Below, in pieces: positions 35,523 through 43,542 of a stretch of 64,000 nt of DNA. This stretch comes from Anaerohabitans sp964387285 (GTDB lineage Bacteria > Zhuqueibacterota > Zhuqueibacteria > Residuimicrobiales > Residuimicrobiaceae). Made by a program: the position numbers and the translations under genes. Numbering within the stretch: position 1 is the stretch's first letter; each line of letters begins with the position of its first letter. Under the pieces are notes generated by a model. It searched no databases. It had not been told where the DNA came from and was given only the letters and a program-made list of their open reading frames with translations. The stretch covers positions 53,676-117,675 of the forward strand of contig CAYLWO010000008.1 in the NCBI GenBank assembly GCA_964387285.1, given 5' to 3'.

Positions 35523-36746
35523 ATGCTCAAGAATCGCAAAATTGAATTGGTGCAAGCGGATTATACTCTGTTGACGTGTGTTTTGTTTTTAGTGGTGTTG
35601 GGATTGGCCTCCGTCTGGTCCGCAACTTCCTATCGCGCGGATCAGATTTATGGCGACGGCTCCCGATTTTTGCGCGACCAATTCATACGCGTATGCCTAG
35701 GCCTGCTTTTGATGTTTTTCATCGCTTCCTATGACTATCGTAAATGGCTGGGCATGGCGCCGGCGGTCTATGGCGTGTGTGTTTTTTTACTGGTATTGTT
35801 GTTGACCCATTTACCTTTTGTTTCCGTGCAAAACGGCGCATCCAGTTGGCTTAAACTCGGCCCGATCATGTTTCAACCTTCCGACTTTGCGCGTTACGCC
35901 TTGATTCTGTTGCTGGCGCGACAATTGCACCAGAACCGGGACAGACTGGACGACTTTGTTCGCGTCTATCTGGTGATTTTTGCCCTGGCTTTGGCGGTGG
36001 TCGGCCTGATTGTTTTGGAACATGATATGGGCGGCGCCGCGCTGACCATGTTGGTGGCGTTATTGATGTTCTATTTTGCCGAAGTGCCTCTGAGCTATTT
36101 GTTGGCTTCGTTGTTGAGTTTGGTTACGGCGGCCATGTCCTTTATCGTCATCAATCCGTATATGCGCAAACGCGTTACGCTGTTTGTGCAGATGGTTTTT
36201 GAACATAAGGACGGAGTCAACTATCAACTCAAGCAGAGTTTGATTGCCCTGGCTCATGGCGGATTTTGGGGGCAAGGCGCCGGCGATAGTCATGCAAAAT
36301 ACAACTTTTTGCCCATGGCGCACAACGATTTTATTTTTTCCTTGATAGGTGAAGAGTATGGTATGATCGGCACGTTGGGCGTGCTGGCCTTGTTCATTCT
36401 GATCATTCAGCGCGGCATCCGCATCGCCCAACACGCACCGGACGGCTATGGTCGCCTGCTGGCCGGCGGCATTACCGGCTGCATTGGCAGCTATGCTCTG
36501 ATCAACGCAGCGGTGGTCACCGGTCTGCTGCCGACCACCGGCATTCCTATGCCGTTTCTCAGCTATGGCGGTACGGCCATTGTCTCTCATTTTATCGGCA
36601 TCGGTCTGTTGTTGAATATCTCTTCACAAGGCGATCCGGCATTTGCGAAATCACCGGGATGGCGAACCTATCGGGATCGGCTGAATCGATCGGCATTTCA
36701 AAACAGCGGTTATATGTCCCGGCGCTTTCACCAGACGACACGATGA
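35523..36746 (+). CDS. ftsW: Septal peptidoglycan glycosyltransferase FtsW
   Basis: The 407-residue SEDS-family protein has about ten membrane segments. It shows NGASSWLKLGPIMFQPSDFAR, GQGAGDSHAKYNFLPMAHND (the Asp in HND is the conserved catalytic residue) with FIFSLIGEEYG, and PTTGIPMPFLSYGGTA. It polymerises glycan strands at the septum together with FtsI. Its stop overlaps the murG start. Confidence 0.96.
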   Translation: MLKNRKIELVQADYTLLTCVLFLVVLGLASVWSATSYRADQIYGDGSRFLRDQFIRVCLGLLLMFFIASYDYRKWLGMAPAVYGVCVFLLVLLLTHLPFVSVQNGASSWLKLGPIMFQPSDFARYALILLLARQLHQNRDRLDDFVRVYLVIFALALAVVGLIVLEHDMGGAALTMLVALLMFYFAEVPLSYLLASLLSLVTAAMSFIVINPYMRKRVTLFVQMVFEHKDGVNYQLKQSLIALAHGGFWGQGAGDSHAKYNFLPMAHNDFIFSLIGEEYGMIGTLGVLALFILIIQRGIRIAQHAPDGYGRLLAGGITGCIGSYALINAAVVTGLLPTTGIPMPFLSYGGTAIVSHFIGIGLLLNISSQGDPAFAKSPGWRTYRDRLNRSAFQNSGYMSRRFHQTTR

Positions 36747-37882
36747 TGGGAATACAGGTGGAATCGAAACAGGACAACGTTTTCTTTTTTGCCGGCGGCG
36801 GCACCGGCGGCCATTATTACCCGGCCGTGGCCATGGCTCGGCGGTTGTCTGATTTATGTTCTGGTTGTGAAATCCATTTTGTCGGTTCCTCCCACGGCAT
36901 TGAAGCGCGCCTGGCGCCGGAACAGGGCTTTCCCATGCATTTCATCAGCGTGCAGGGATTTGCCCGTAACCGTTTTTTAGCCAATATTCTGACGCCGTTT
37001 CGTTTGTTGTGGAGTCTAGGCCAGTGCGGTTGGTTGGTGCTCAAATATTCTCCGGACGTGGTCATCGGTTCGGGTGGGTATGTCAGTGGTCCCATGCTGT
37101 TTATGGCGCATTTATTTCGCCGACCGACGCTGATACAGGAACAGAACAGCTACCCGGGCATCACGACACGAATTTTGGCGCGCTATGTGGATCAGATTCA
37201 TCTGTCTTTTAAAGGTTCCGAAAAGTATTTCAAGCGCCGGGAGCGGGTATTCATCACCGGGAACCCGGTGCGCGATTTAAATATTACGGCCACCAGCCGG
37301 CAGGCAAGGCAGCATTTTGGTCTGCATCCGGAGCGGCCGACGGTGCTGATTTTCGGCGGCAGCCAGGGCAGTCGGCTCATCAATCAGGCCATTGCCAAAA
37401 GTCTTGCACCAATCATGGAACAAACGGATGCGCAGATTCTGTGGGCAGGCGGAAAATGGGATTTGCAGCAGGCGCAACAGGCGGCAGCGGTTTTTCCGCA
37501 ACGCGTGTTGTTGCGTGAATATATTTCTGAAATGGCTATGGCCTATCGCGCCGCTGATCTGGCGGTTTGCCGGGCCGGGGCCTTGACTCTGGCCGAGTTG
37601 GCGCAATGCGGCTTGCCGGCCGTACTGATTCCCTTTGCCGCAGCTGCAGCCAACCACCAGGAGGCGAATGCGCGTGCGCTGCAGCAGCAAGAGGCCGCTG
37701 TGGTGATTCTGGAGAAAGAATTGCAGGAAGATATTTTGGTTAAGGAAATTATTGCTCTGTTGCTGGATAATGAAAAGAGAAAAACGATGTCGGCTGCCAT
37801 TCGCAAAACCGCTTTTAATAACGCCGCGGATAATCTGGCTTTGGCCATTCTGGGCTTGCGCAATACAAAAGGGAGGAAATGA
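36743..37882 (+). CDS. murG: UDP-GlcNAc transferase MurG (lipid II synthesis)
   Basis: The enzyme (379 residues from the ATG at 36743) adds GlcNAc to lipid I. Motifs are FFFAGGGTGGHYYPAVAMA, VVIGSGGYVSGPML, IQEQNSYPGITTR, ITGNPVR, LIFGGSQGSRLINQA and CRAGALTLAELAQCGLPAVLIPF. The start overlaps the ftsW stop as ATGA; an ATG one codon later is equally possible. A frame open from 36659 is inside ftsW and not used. Confidence 0.95.
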   Translation: MMGIQVESKQDNVFFFAGGGTGGHYYPAVAMARRLSDLCSGCEIHFVGSSHGIEARLAPEQGFPMHFISVQGFARNRFLANILTPFRLLWSLGQCGWLVLKYSPDVVIGSGGYVSGPMLFMAHLFRRPTLIQEQNSYPGITTRILARYVDQIHLSFKGSEKYFKRRERVFITGNPVRDLNITATSRQARQHFGLHPERPTVLIFGGSQGSRLINQAIAKSLAPIMEQTDAQILWAGGKWDLQQAQQAAAVFPQRVLLREYISEMAMAYRAADLAVCRAGALTLAELAQCGLPAVLIPFAAAAANHQEANARALQQQEAAVVILEKELQEDILVKEIIALLLDNEKRKTMSAAIRKTAFNNAADNLALAILGLRNTKGRK

Positions 37883-38586
37883 TGAATTTCATGAGCCTGG
37901 GCAAACGGATTTTATTTGTTACGTTAGCCGTAAGCTTTGCCCTTTTTATCGGCTACCATTTATTACAGGCTCGCTCCAACGAAGAGACGGTGGTCTCGCT
38001 TGATGAAATGGCGACGCAGGCGGCTGAAAATCAGGATTGGGATTTGGACGGCGAACCGGATTACAATCAGGAAGCGGATGCCGGTTCCTTGGTGCCTTTG
38101 CAATCGCAGCTGGCGCGGGTGATTTTTCGCGAACCGCGCACCAGCGGCGACGTCATCGCCTATCTCTCCATGGGACGATTATACGGCGTGGATGACCAGG
38201 GGCGTATTATTGCATTGTCTGCAGATGAAAAACATCAGGATGCGCCGCTGCTGAGCGGAGACGGCCTGCAGGTGGATGTGAAAAAGAAACGAATCAGCGG
38301 TCGTGATTTTCAGGAAGCAGTGACCTTGCTGCAGGAATTGGAGGGTGAGAATCCGACGCTGCAAAAACGCATTTCAGAAATCTGTCTCAGCCGCAGTTCC
38401 GGTTTGATCTGCTATTACAACTGGGCGGATATGATTCCGATCATCATCGGCCGCGGCGCCATTAAACAAAAAGCGAAATCTTTGGACGTTTTTTTCGATC
38501 AACTGGCCAATACGGCACTATTGGACAATACGCGTTATCTGGATGCCCGCCTGGGCGATCGCATTGTCCTGAAACGTAACAGTTAA
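37879..38586 (+). CDS. FtsQ-like division protein, apparently lacking a normal POTRA domain
   Basis: The 235-residue protein has one membrane segment (about 10-28, ILFVTLAVSFALFIGYHLL). It occupies the ftsQ position between murG and ftsA. The end resembles the FtsQ beta domain (GRLYGVDDQGRIIALS, PLLSGDGLQV, DNTRYLDARLGDRIVLKR). Residues 33-70, where FtsQ has its POTRA domain, are an acidic low-complexity linker (ENQDWDLDGEPDYNQEADAG). A shortened REPRTSGDVIAYLSMG remains of the usual POTRA end. The start is at 37879 or 37882: GGAGG at 37872-37876 fits 37882 better, and the murG stop overlaps both. The call rests mostly on position. Confidence 0.6.
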   Translation: MMNFMSLGKRILFVTLAVSFALFIGYHLLQARSNEETVVSLDEMATQAAENQDWDLDGEPDYNQEADAGSLVPLQSQLARVIFREPRTSGDVIAYLSMGRLYGVDDQGRIIALSADEKHQDAPLLSGDGLQVDVKKKRISGRDFQEAVTLLQELEGENPTLQKRISEICLSRSSGLICYYNWADMIPIIIGRGAIKQKAKSLDVFFDQLANTALLDNTRYLDARLGDRIVLKRNS

Positions 38587-38606
38587 CCTTTTTACGGGGT
38601 TAAGGT

Positions 38607-39854
38607 ATGGAAACCATCAATGTCATCACCGGCCTGGACATCGGCACTACCAAAATCGGTTGTTTGATCGCCGAGGTATCTGATTCAGGCGATATCAAAA
38701 TTAAAGGCGTGGGCACTGCTCCTTCCGAAGGATTGCGTTACGGCATGGTCGTGGATACGGAAAAAACGGTCCGCTCCATTCGCCAGGCCGTTGAAGCGGC
38801 GGAAGGCATGGCCGGCGTGGCTGTGGACCTGGTTTATGCCGGCATTGCCGGAGATCACATCCGCAGTATTAATGGTCGCGGCGTGGTGGCCATATCCGGT
38901 GAAAACGGCGAAGTGAGCGCAGACGACGTCCGGCGGGTTATTGAAGCGGCGCGCGCGGTGGCGTTGCCGCTGGATCGTGAGATGATTCACATCTTGCCGC
39001 AAGAGTATGTGGTGGATCAACAGCGCGGCATCCGCGACCCTTTGGGTATGTGCGGAGTGCGTCTCGAGGCCGAGGTGCACATTGTCACCGGGGCGGTCGC
39101 TTCAGCGCAAAATATATACCGGTGCATTGAAAAGGCCGGCTACACCACTGCGGATCTGGTGTTGGAGCCGCTCGCTTCCAGCTATTCTGTGCTGACCGAC
39201 GATGAAAAAGAGATGGGCGTCATCCTCATCGACATTGGCGGCGGCACCAGCGACATTGCCATGTTCTACGAGGGCTGCATCCGCCATACGGCCGTGGTGG
39301 CTTTGGGCGGCCGCAATGTGACCAACGACATCGCCATAGAATTGCGCACGCCCATTGAATCGGCGGAACGATTAAAGCTCGAGCACGGCAGCGCCGTGCA
39401 TATGGACGGCGACAAGGAACATCTGGTGGATGTTCCGGGATTGAACGGACGATCGCCGCGCAAAGTGTCCAAGGGATTACTGGTGGATATCATCCAGGCG
39501 CGCATGAGCGAAATCCTCTCCCACACCTACGAAGAAGTGCGCAATTCCGATTATCTGAATCTGATGACCACCGGACTGGTGCTGACCGGCGGCGCTTCGC
39601 TGTTGCCCGGCGCAGTGGATTTGGCGGAAAATATTTTCAACATGCCGGTGAAATTGGGCGTGCCGAAAGGGTTCAGCGGCATGGTGGCGGAGGCGCAAAA
39701 ACCGCAATACGCCACCGGCGTCGGTTTGATCATGTACGCCTTGCAGAACCGCAACGATTTTGAACAGGGATTCAGCGATGACGAAACCGGCGTCTTTGAC
39801 GGCATTATCGGCCGTTTCAAAAAGATATTTAAAAAAGCGACGCAGCTGGATTAG
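38607..39854 (+). CDS. ftsA: Cell division protein FtsA
   Basis: The 415-residue actin-like protein anchors FtsZ to the membrane. It shows VITGLDIGTTKIGCLIAEV, the inserted 1C domain (about 85-165), IDIGGGTSDIAMF, LKLEHGSAV, and GLVLTGGASLLPG. The C-terminal amphipathic helix (GIIGRFKKIFKKATQLD) is the membrane anchor. The stop is created at the edge of an inserted palindromic element: the same 19 bases that end the gene recur 83 bases downstream, where the frame would continue Y-R-K-N-stop. The present protein is therefore probably four residues shorter than its ancestor, with the anchor helix kept. Confidence 0.96.
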   Translation: METINVITGLDIGTTKIGCLIAEVSDSGDIKIKGVGTAPSEGLRYGMVVDTEKTVRSIRQAVEAAEGMAGVAVDLVYAGIAGDHIRSINGRGVVAISGENGEVSADDVRRVIEAARAVALPLDREMIHILPQEYVVDQQRGIRDPLGMCGVRLEAEVHIVTGAVASAQNIYRCIEKAGYTTADLVLEPLASSYSVLTDDEKEMGVILIDIGGGTSDIAMFYEGCIRHTAVVALGGRNVTNDIAIELRTPIESAERLKLEHGSAVHMDGDKEHLVDVPGLNGRSPRKVSKGLLVDIIQARMSEILSHTYEEVRNSDYLNLMTTGLVLTGGASLLPGAVDLAENIFNMPVKLGVPKGFSGMVAEAQKPQYATGVGLIMYALQNRNDFEQGFSDDETGVFDGIIGRFKKIFKKATQLD

Positions 39855-39936
39855 GGCATATCGGCGCAGCGCGCAACCTTGCAAAGGTTCTGAACCTTCG
39901 CAAGGTTGTCGGATGACAAGCGACGCAGCTGGATTA
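39835..39936. repeat. Palindromic element (copy d) flanked by a 19-bp direct repeat
   Basis: AAGCGACGCAGCTGGATTA occurs exactly at 39835-39853 (end of ftsA) and at 39918-39936. Between the copies is a 64-base segment with the 35-base palindrome 39874-39908 (arms CAACCTTGCAAAGGTT and AACCTTCGCAAGGTTG, one mismatch). The arrangement is that of an insertion with a target duplication. It places a strong hairpin between ftsA and ftsZ. Confidence 0.88.
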
Positions 39937-40040
39937 CAGAAAAAATTAATTTATGGGACGAGGCCACGAGAGAATTTTATGACCGCACTATGCAGGGATA
40001 CGTATTGCGGTAAACCGACTAATCAGTAAAGGAGTGGGTT

Positions 40041-41411
40041 ATGAATTTGACATTTGATTTTGACGACATGGCCGTGCCTGGTGCGCGGATGAAGGTGGTG
40101 GGCGTGGGCGGCGCCGGCGGCAACGCCGTAAGTCGGATGATTCGTGAAGGATTGACCGGCGTGGATTTTGTCGCCATCAATACGGATGAGCAGGCTTTGG
40201 AATATTGTGCGGCATCCACCAAAATCCGCATCGGCACCAAAACCACGCAGGGTTTAGGCGCCGGCGCGGACCCGAACAAAGGCCATAAGGCCATCGAAGA
40301 GGACAAAAACACCGTTTATGACGCCATGTCCAACAGCGATTTGATTTTTGTCACAGCCGGCATGGGCGGCGGCACCGGCACCGGCGCGGCGCCGGTGGTG
40401 GCGCAAATCGCCCGCGACATCGGCGCATTGACCGTGGGCATTGTCACCAAACCGTTTCTGTTCGAGGGGCCAAAGCGCATGCAACGAGCCGAAGAGGGCA
40501 TTGCGGCGTTGAAAGAGTATGTTGATACCCTGATCGTCATTCCCAATCAGCGGTTGCTGACGATTGTGCCCATGGATACGCCGTTGGAAAAAGCGTTTCG
40601 TTACGCCGATGAAATTTTATTTAATGCCACCAAAGGCATCTCAGACCTCATCACGATTCCGGGTTTGGTCAATCTCGATTTTGCCGATGTCCGTACCGTC
40701 ATGAGCGAGATGGGCGATGCGCTCATGGGTTGCGGCATGGCGCGCGGTGAAAATCGCGCCAAGGCGGCGGCGGAAATGGCCATCAACAGCCCGCTGCTGG
40801 AGGACGTCTCCATCGCCGGCGCGCTGGGCTTGCTGGTCAATATCACCGGCGGTCCCAACATGACGCTGAGCGAGGTCAACACAGCCAGCACCATAGTTTC
40901 TGAAGCGGCCGGACGCAACGCCAACATTATTTTCGGCGCTGTGATCGACAAAAATATTGAAGACGAAATCCGCATCACCGTGATTGCGACCGGTCTGAAC
41001 CACAACCAACAGACAAAAGCGGCAAAAACCGCGACCAACAGCGCGTGGTCGCAGCTGCATGCCGTAAAAGACAACGGATTGCTCCGCGAAATACCGGCCT
41101 ATCGCCGTCAGAACGAAGTCACCGGTCACGCTGAGAGCGAGGCCCGCGCCATTAATCTGGACGCGGCGCGCTTTGACAGCACCCTGCCGAGCCGCAAAGC
41201 TGAAACCTCCTATAACGATGATCTGAAACGGCTGGGCATGTTGCGCGAAGAGACCGGCACCGCGCCATTTGAAAAAAAATCGGATGAGATTTTGATCAAC
41301 GCGACGCCGACCGGCGGCAACGGCAATGGCAACGGCAATGGCAACGGTCATCATGCCAAAGACGACAGCTTTTTCAATATCTCGTCGTTTAGAAGAAAAA
41401 ATCTGTTGTGA
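40041..41411 (+). CDS. ftsZ: Cell division GTPase FtsZ
   Basis: The 456-residue tubulin homologue forms the Z ring. It shows VVGVGGAGGNAVSRM, the tubulin signature GMGGGTGTGAAPVVA (about 110), PMDTPLEKAFRYAD, the synergy loop NLDFADVRTVM and LLVNITGGPNMTL. The C-terminal linker (about 330-440) contains a tandem Gly-Asn run, and the last residues FNISSFRRKNLL are the conserved tail that binds FtsA. AGGAG lies 6-10 bases before the ATG. A radical SAM gene follows 30 bases on. Confidence 0.98.
   Translation: MNLTFDFDDMAVPGARMKVVGVGGAGGNAVSRMIREGLTGVDFVAINTDEQALEYCAASTKIRIGTKTTQGLGAGADPNKGHKAIEEDKNTVYDAMSNSDLIFVTAGMGGGTGTGAAPVVAQIARDIGALTVGIVTKPFLFEGPKRMQRAEEGIAALKEYVDTLIVIPNQRLLTIVPMDTPLEKAFRYADEILFNATKGISDLITIPGLVNLDFADVRTVMSEMGDALMGCGMARGENRAKAAAEMAINSPLLEDVSIAGALGLLVNITGGPNMTLSEVNTASTIVSEAAGRNANIIFGAVIDKNIEDEIRITVIATGLNHNQQTKAAKTATNSAWSQLHAVKDNGLLREIPAYRRQNEVTGHAESEARAINLDAARFDSTLPSRKAETSYNDDLKRLGMLREETGTAPFEKKSDEILINATPTGGNGNGNGNGNGHHAKDDSFFNISSFRRKNLL
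41313..41347 (+). repeat. Short tandem repeat in the ftsZ linker
   Basis: GGCAACGGCAAT units (12 bp) are repeated about three times and code for alternating Gly and Asn in the FtsZ linker. Such a repeat can change length without shifting the frame. Confidence 0.8.
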
Positions 41412-41441
41412 CGAATCGATGCCGTTCTACGGGTGGGGAGC

Positions 41442-42995
41442 ATGGCTGATCGATTCAAGCAGTTCAAGCAATACGCCGCCGGCTTAACGTCGGCAGAACA
41501 TATCCGTCGCTCCATTTCCAGCAAAGGTCCCACTCCATTGGCGCTCGTCTATCCCAATCACTATGCAGTGGGTATGGCGAGTCTGGGATTTCAGACCGTG
41601 TACCGGCTGTTCAACGAGACGCCAATTTTTTCCTGCGAACGAGCCTTTTTATATGAAGGCTCGTTCGCTGCTTTTACCTATACCCTCGAATCGCAACGCT
41701 CTCTGCGTTTTTTTCCCCTCATCGCTTTTTCTTTGGCTTTTGAACTGGATTGTCTGAACATGTTGCATTTGTTGCGCCTGGCCGGCATTCCTTTGGTTGC
41801 GGACCAGCGTAATGATCTGGACCCTTTGATCCTCTGCGGCGGGGTGACCATGTTTTATAATCCGGAGGTTGTGGCGCCGTTTGCGGATGTAATTTTTCTG
41901 GGTGAAGCCGAACCTTTGATTCCTGTTTTCAGTCGACATTATGAAAAAACCGCTTCTCGGCCAGAGTTGTTGGCAGCCCTGGCCGAAGAGCCTGGATTTT
42001 ATATTCCCTCCGTACATCGTGGTGAACGATTAACCGTGCGTCATTCGGATACCGAGAACCAGGAGCCGGCAGCCTCTTTTTGCGTTCCGCAACAGGCTGC
42101 CTTAAAAATGTTTATGATTGAAGTGGGCCGCGGCTGTGGGCGTGGATGCCGGTTTTGTTCTGCCGGTCACGTCTATCATCCCTTTCGTATCTGGCCCATC
42201 CCGGTTATTCTGGACACAGTGGAAAAATATGCTTTGCCCGGAGATCGCATCGGCCTGGTGGGCGCGGCGCTTTCCGACTATCGCGATTTGGATTTGTTGT
42301 GCACCCGGTTGCTGGAGAAAAATTTTAACATCAGTCTTTCTTCTTTGCGCCTGGACCGCATCAGCGATGCGTTGTTGCAGGCATTGGACGCCAGCAAGGT
42401 TGATTCGATTACCCTGGCGCCCGAGGCCGGCAGCGAACGGATGCGGCGCATTATCGGCAAGAATCTGAGTGAGGAGCAGATTCTGACTGCAGCGCAGCGG
42501 ATGGCGCGGTCGAGGATCAAAACAGTGAAATTGTATTTCATGATCGGTTTGCCTTTTGAAAATGACGCGGATATTCAATCCATTGTAGTATTGACTGAGC
42601 AAATCGCATCTCTGTTGAGCGGTAAAAATATCCGCGTCGGTTTGAGTGCGTTCATTCCCAAACCCGGCACGCCGTTTCAATGGGCCGGGATGGCCGGGGA
42701 AAAAGAGTTGAAGGCCAAATGGAAATTTTTATCTCGAGCGCTCAGTACCACCGCGCGCGTTTCTGTAAGCCCCATGAATATCCGCGAGGATGTGCAGCAA
42801 GCCTGGCTTTCGTTGGGCGATCAGGATTTGGGTCGCCGATTGCTGCAGGAAGAAAACTGGCCGCCCTCTGCAGACCAATGGATCCATAGCGAAAAAACAT
42901 TCGACACACCGTTACCGTGGGATTTTTTAGATTCCGGCGTCAGTCGGGAGCGGTTGTGGTTGCGTTGGCAGGAGGCCAAAGAGGCAGCTTTGTAG
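41442..42995 (+). CDS. Radical SAM protein with N-terminal B12-binding-like domain
   Basis: The protein of 517 residues has a Rossmann-like first half (LALVYPNHYAVGMASLGFQTVYRLFNET, LILCGGVTMFYNPEVVAPFADVIFLGEAEPLIP). This is typical of B12-binding-type radical SAM enzymes. The cluster motif CGRGCRFC (CX3CX2C, about residue 231) and the SAM-binding strands (SLSSLRLDRISDALL, ITLAPEAGSERMRR) follow. GLSAFIPKPGTPFQW matches the methylthiotransferase-like end. The substrate is unknown. The start is uncertain: the ATG at 41442 has GGGGAG immediately in front, which is too close, and a GTG at 41433 is also open. It follows ftsZ by about 30 bases and may be co-transcribed. Confidence 0.85.
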   Translation: MADRFKQFKQYAAGLTSAEHIRRSISSKGPTPLALVYPNHYAVGMASLGFQTVYRLFNETPIFSCERAFLYEGSFAAFTYTLESQRSLRFFPLIAFSLAFELDCLNMLHLLRLAGIPLVADQRNDLDPLILCGGVTMFYNPEVVAPFADVIFLGEAEPLIPVFSRHYEKTASRPELLAALAEEPGFYIPSVHRGERLTVRHSDTENQEPAASFCVPQQAALKMFMIEVGRGCGRGCRFCSAGHVYHPFRIWPIPVILDTVEKYALPGDRIGLVGAALSDYRDLDLLCTRLLEKNFNISLSSLRLDRISDALLQALDASKVDSITLAPEAGSERMRRIIGKNLSEEQILTAAQRMARSRIKTVKLYFMIGLPFENDADIQSIVVLTEQIASLLSGKNIRVGLSAFIPKPGTPFQWAGMAGEKELKAKWKFLSRALSTTARVSVSPMNIREDVQQAWLSLGDQDLGRRLLQEENWPPSADQWIHSEKTFDTPLPWDFLDSGVSRERLWLRWQEAKEAAL

Positions 42996-43015
42996 CACAA
43001 GCCTCCCGGCTTGTG
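42996..43015. repeat. Palindrome, reversed member of the GCAAGCCGGGAGGCTTGC family
   Basis: CACAAGCCTCCCGGCTTGTG starts directly after the radical SAM stop. It is the complement-oriented form of the pair at 16965-17055, with two compensating base changes that keep the stem. Confidence 0.8.
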
Positions 43016-43087
43016 TTTCCTGGATAGAAAAAATAATGAAAATCCCGGCCAATTTTATTTTTTGAGAGAACATTATGGACTTATTCT

Positions 43088-43225
43088 GATATTGGAAACG
43101 ATGATTATTCTGCTCTCCTTGCCAATTTGGTGCGTGATTATGTCTATGGAAAAAAACTAACCTGGACAAGCCAGAACCAAAAAGTTGAACGACAATTCCT
43201 ATCCACAGAACCTATGAAACATTAA
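43088..43225 (+). pseudogene. Possible 3' remnant of a gene
   Basis: A 45-codon open stretch reads like protein (NDDYSALLANLVRDYVYGKK and KVERQFLSTEPMKH-stop) but has no start codon, and an in-frame stop lies just upstream. I cannot assign a family. It overlaps the first of the two direct repeats. Confidence 0.25.
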
Positions 43226-43541
43226 ATGGTTGTAATGGGCTATTAAAAATATTTTATCACATATGATCAAGATTTTATTCATCAGATTCAAAACAATACT
43301 CGCGCAAAGACGCAGAGAACGCCAAGAAAAAATTTTAGTAGTGTCTTTTCCCCTCTGCGTCTTTGCGCCTTTGCGGGAGAATTTATTTGACAATTTTCCT
43401 TCAGCAAAATCTCAACTTGAACAATCAGGATTTAAATGTTGAACAAAAATTCATGGTGTTGTAACCTATGACTTATTAATGAGATAGAATGGGCTGTTGA
43501 AAATATTTTGCCAGAAATGGTAAAGATTTAACTCATCAGAT
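43184..43541. repeat. Two diverged 104-bp direct repeats
   Basis: Bases 43184-43287 and 43438-43541 align without net indels at an offset of 254. Shared blocks are GTTGAAC, AACCTATGA, AATGGGCT, AAAATATTTT and ATCAGAT, with roughly 70% identity by eye. The second copy ends at the stop of the gene at 43543. The inverted repeat at 43302 lies between them. Confidence 0.65.
43302..43368. repeat. Inverted repeat with GCGCAAAGACGCAGAG arms
   Basis: Arms 43302-43317 and 43353-43368 are perfectly complementary over 16 bases around a 35-base loop. The motif belongs to a short repeat type seen in many unrelated bacterial genomes. A weak partial match to it is at about 51702. Confidence 0.8.
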
Positions 43542-43542
43542 A

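Larger units (their letters stand above)
43016..43542. other. Intergenic region of repeats and possible gene remnants
   Basis: No intact gene is visible in these 527 bases. They hold a possible coding remnant (43088-43225), two diverged direct repeats (43184-43287 and 43438-43541) and a 16-bp-arm inverted repeat (43302-43368). Confidence 0.6.

Noticed and set aside
39979..40029. Short frame MTALCRDTYCGKPTNQ before ftsZ
   Set aside because: Seventeen codons without a ribosome site; the stretch lies next to the insertion and is probably non-coding.
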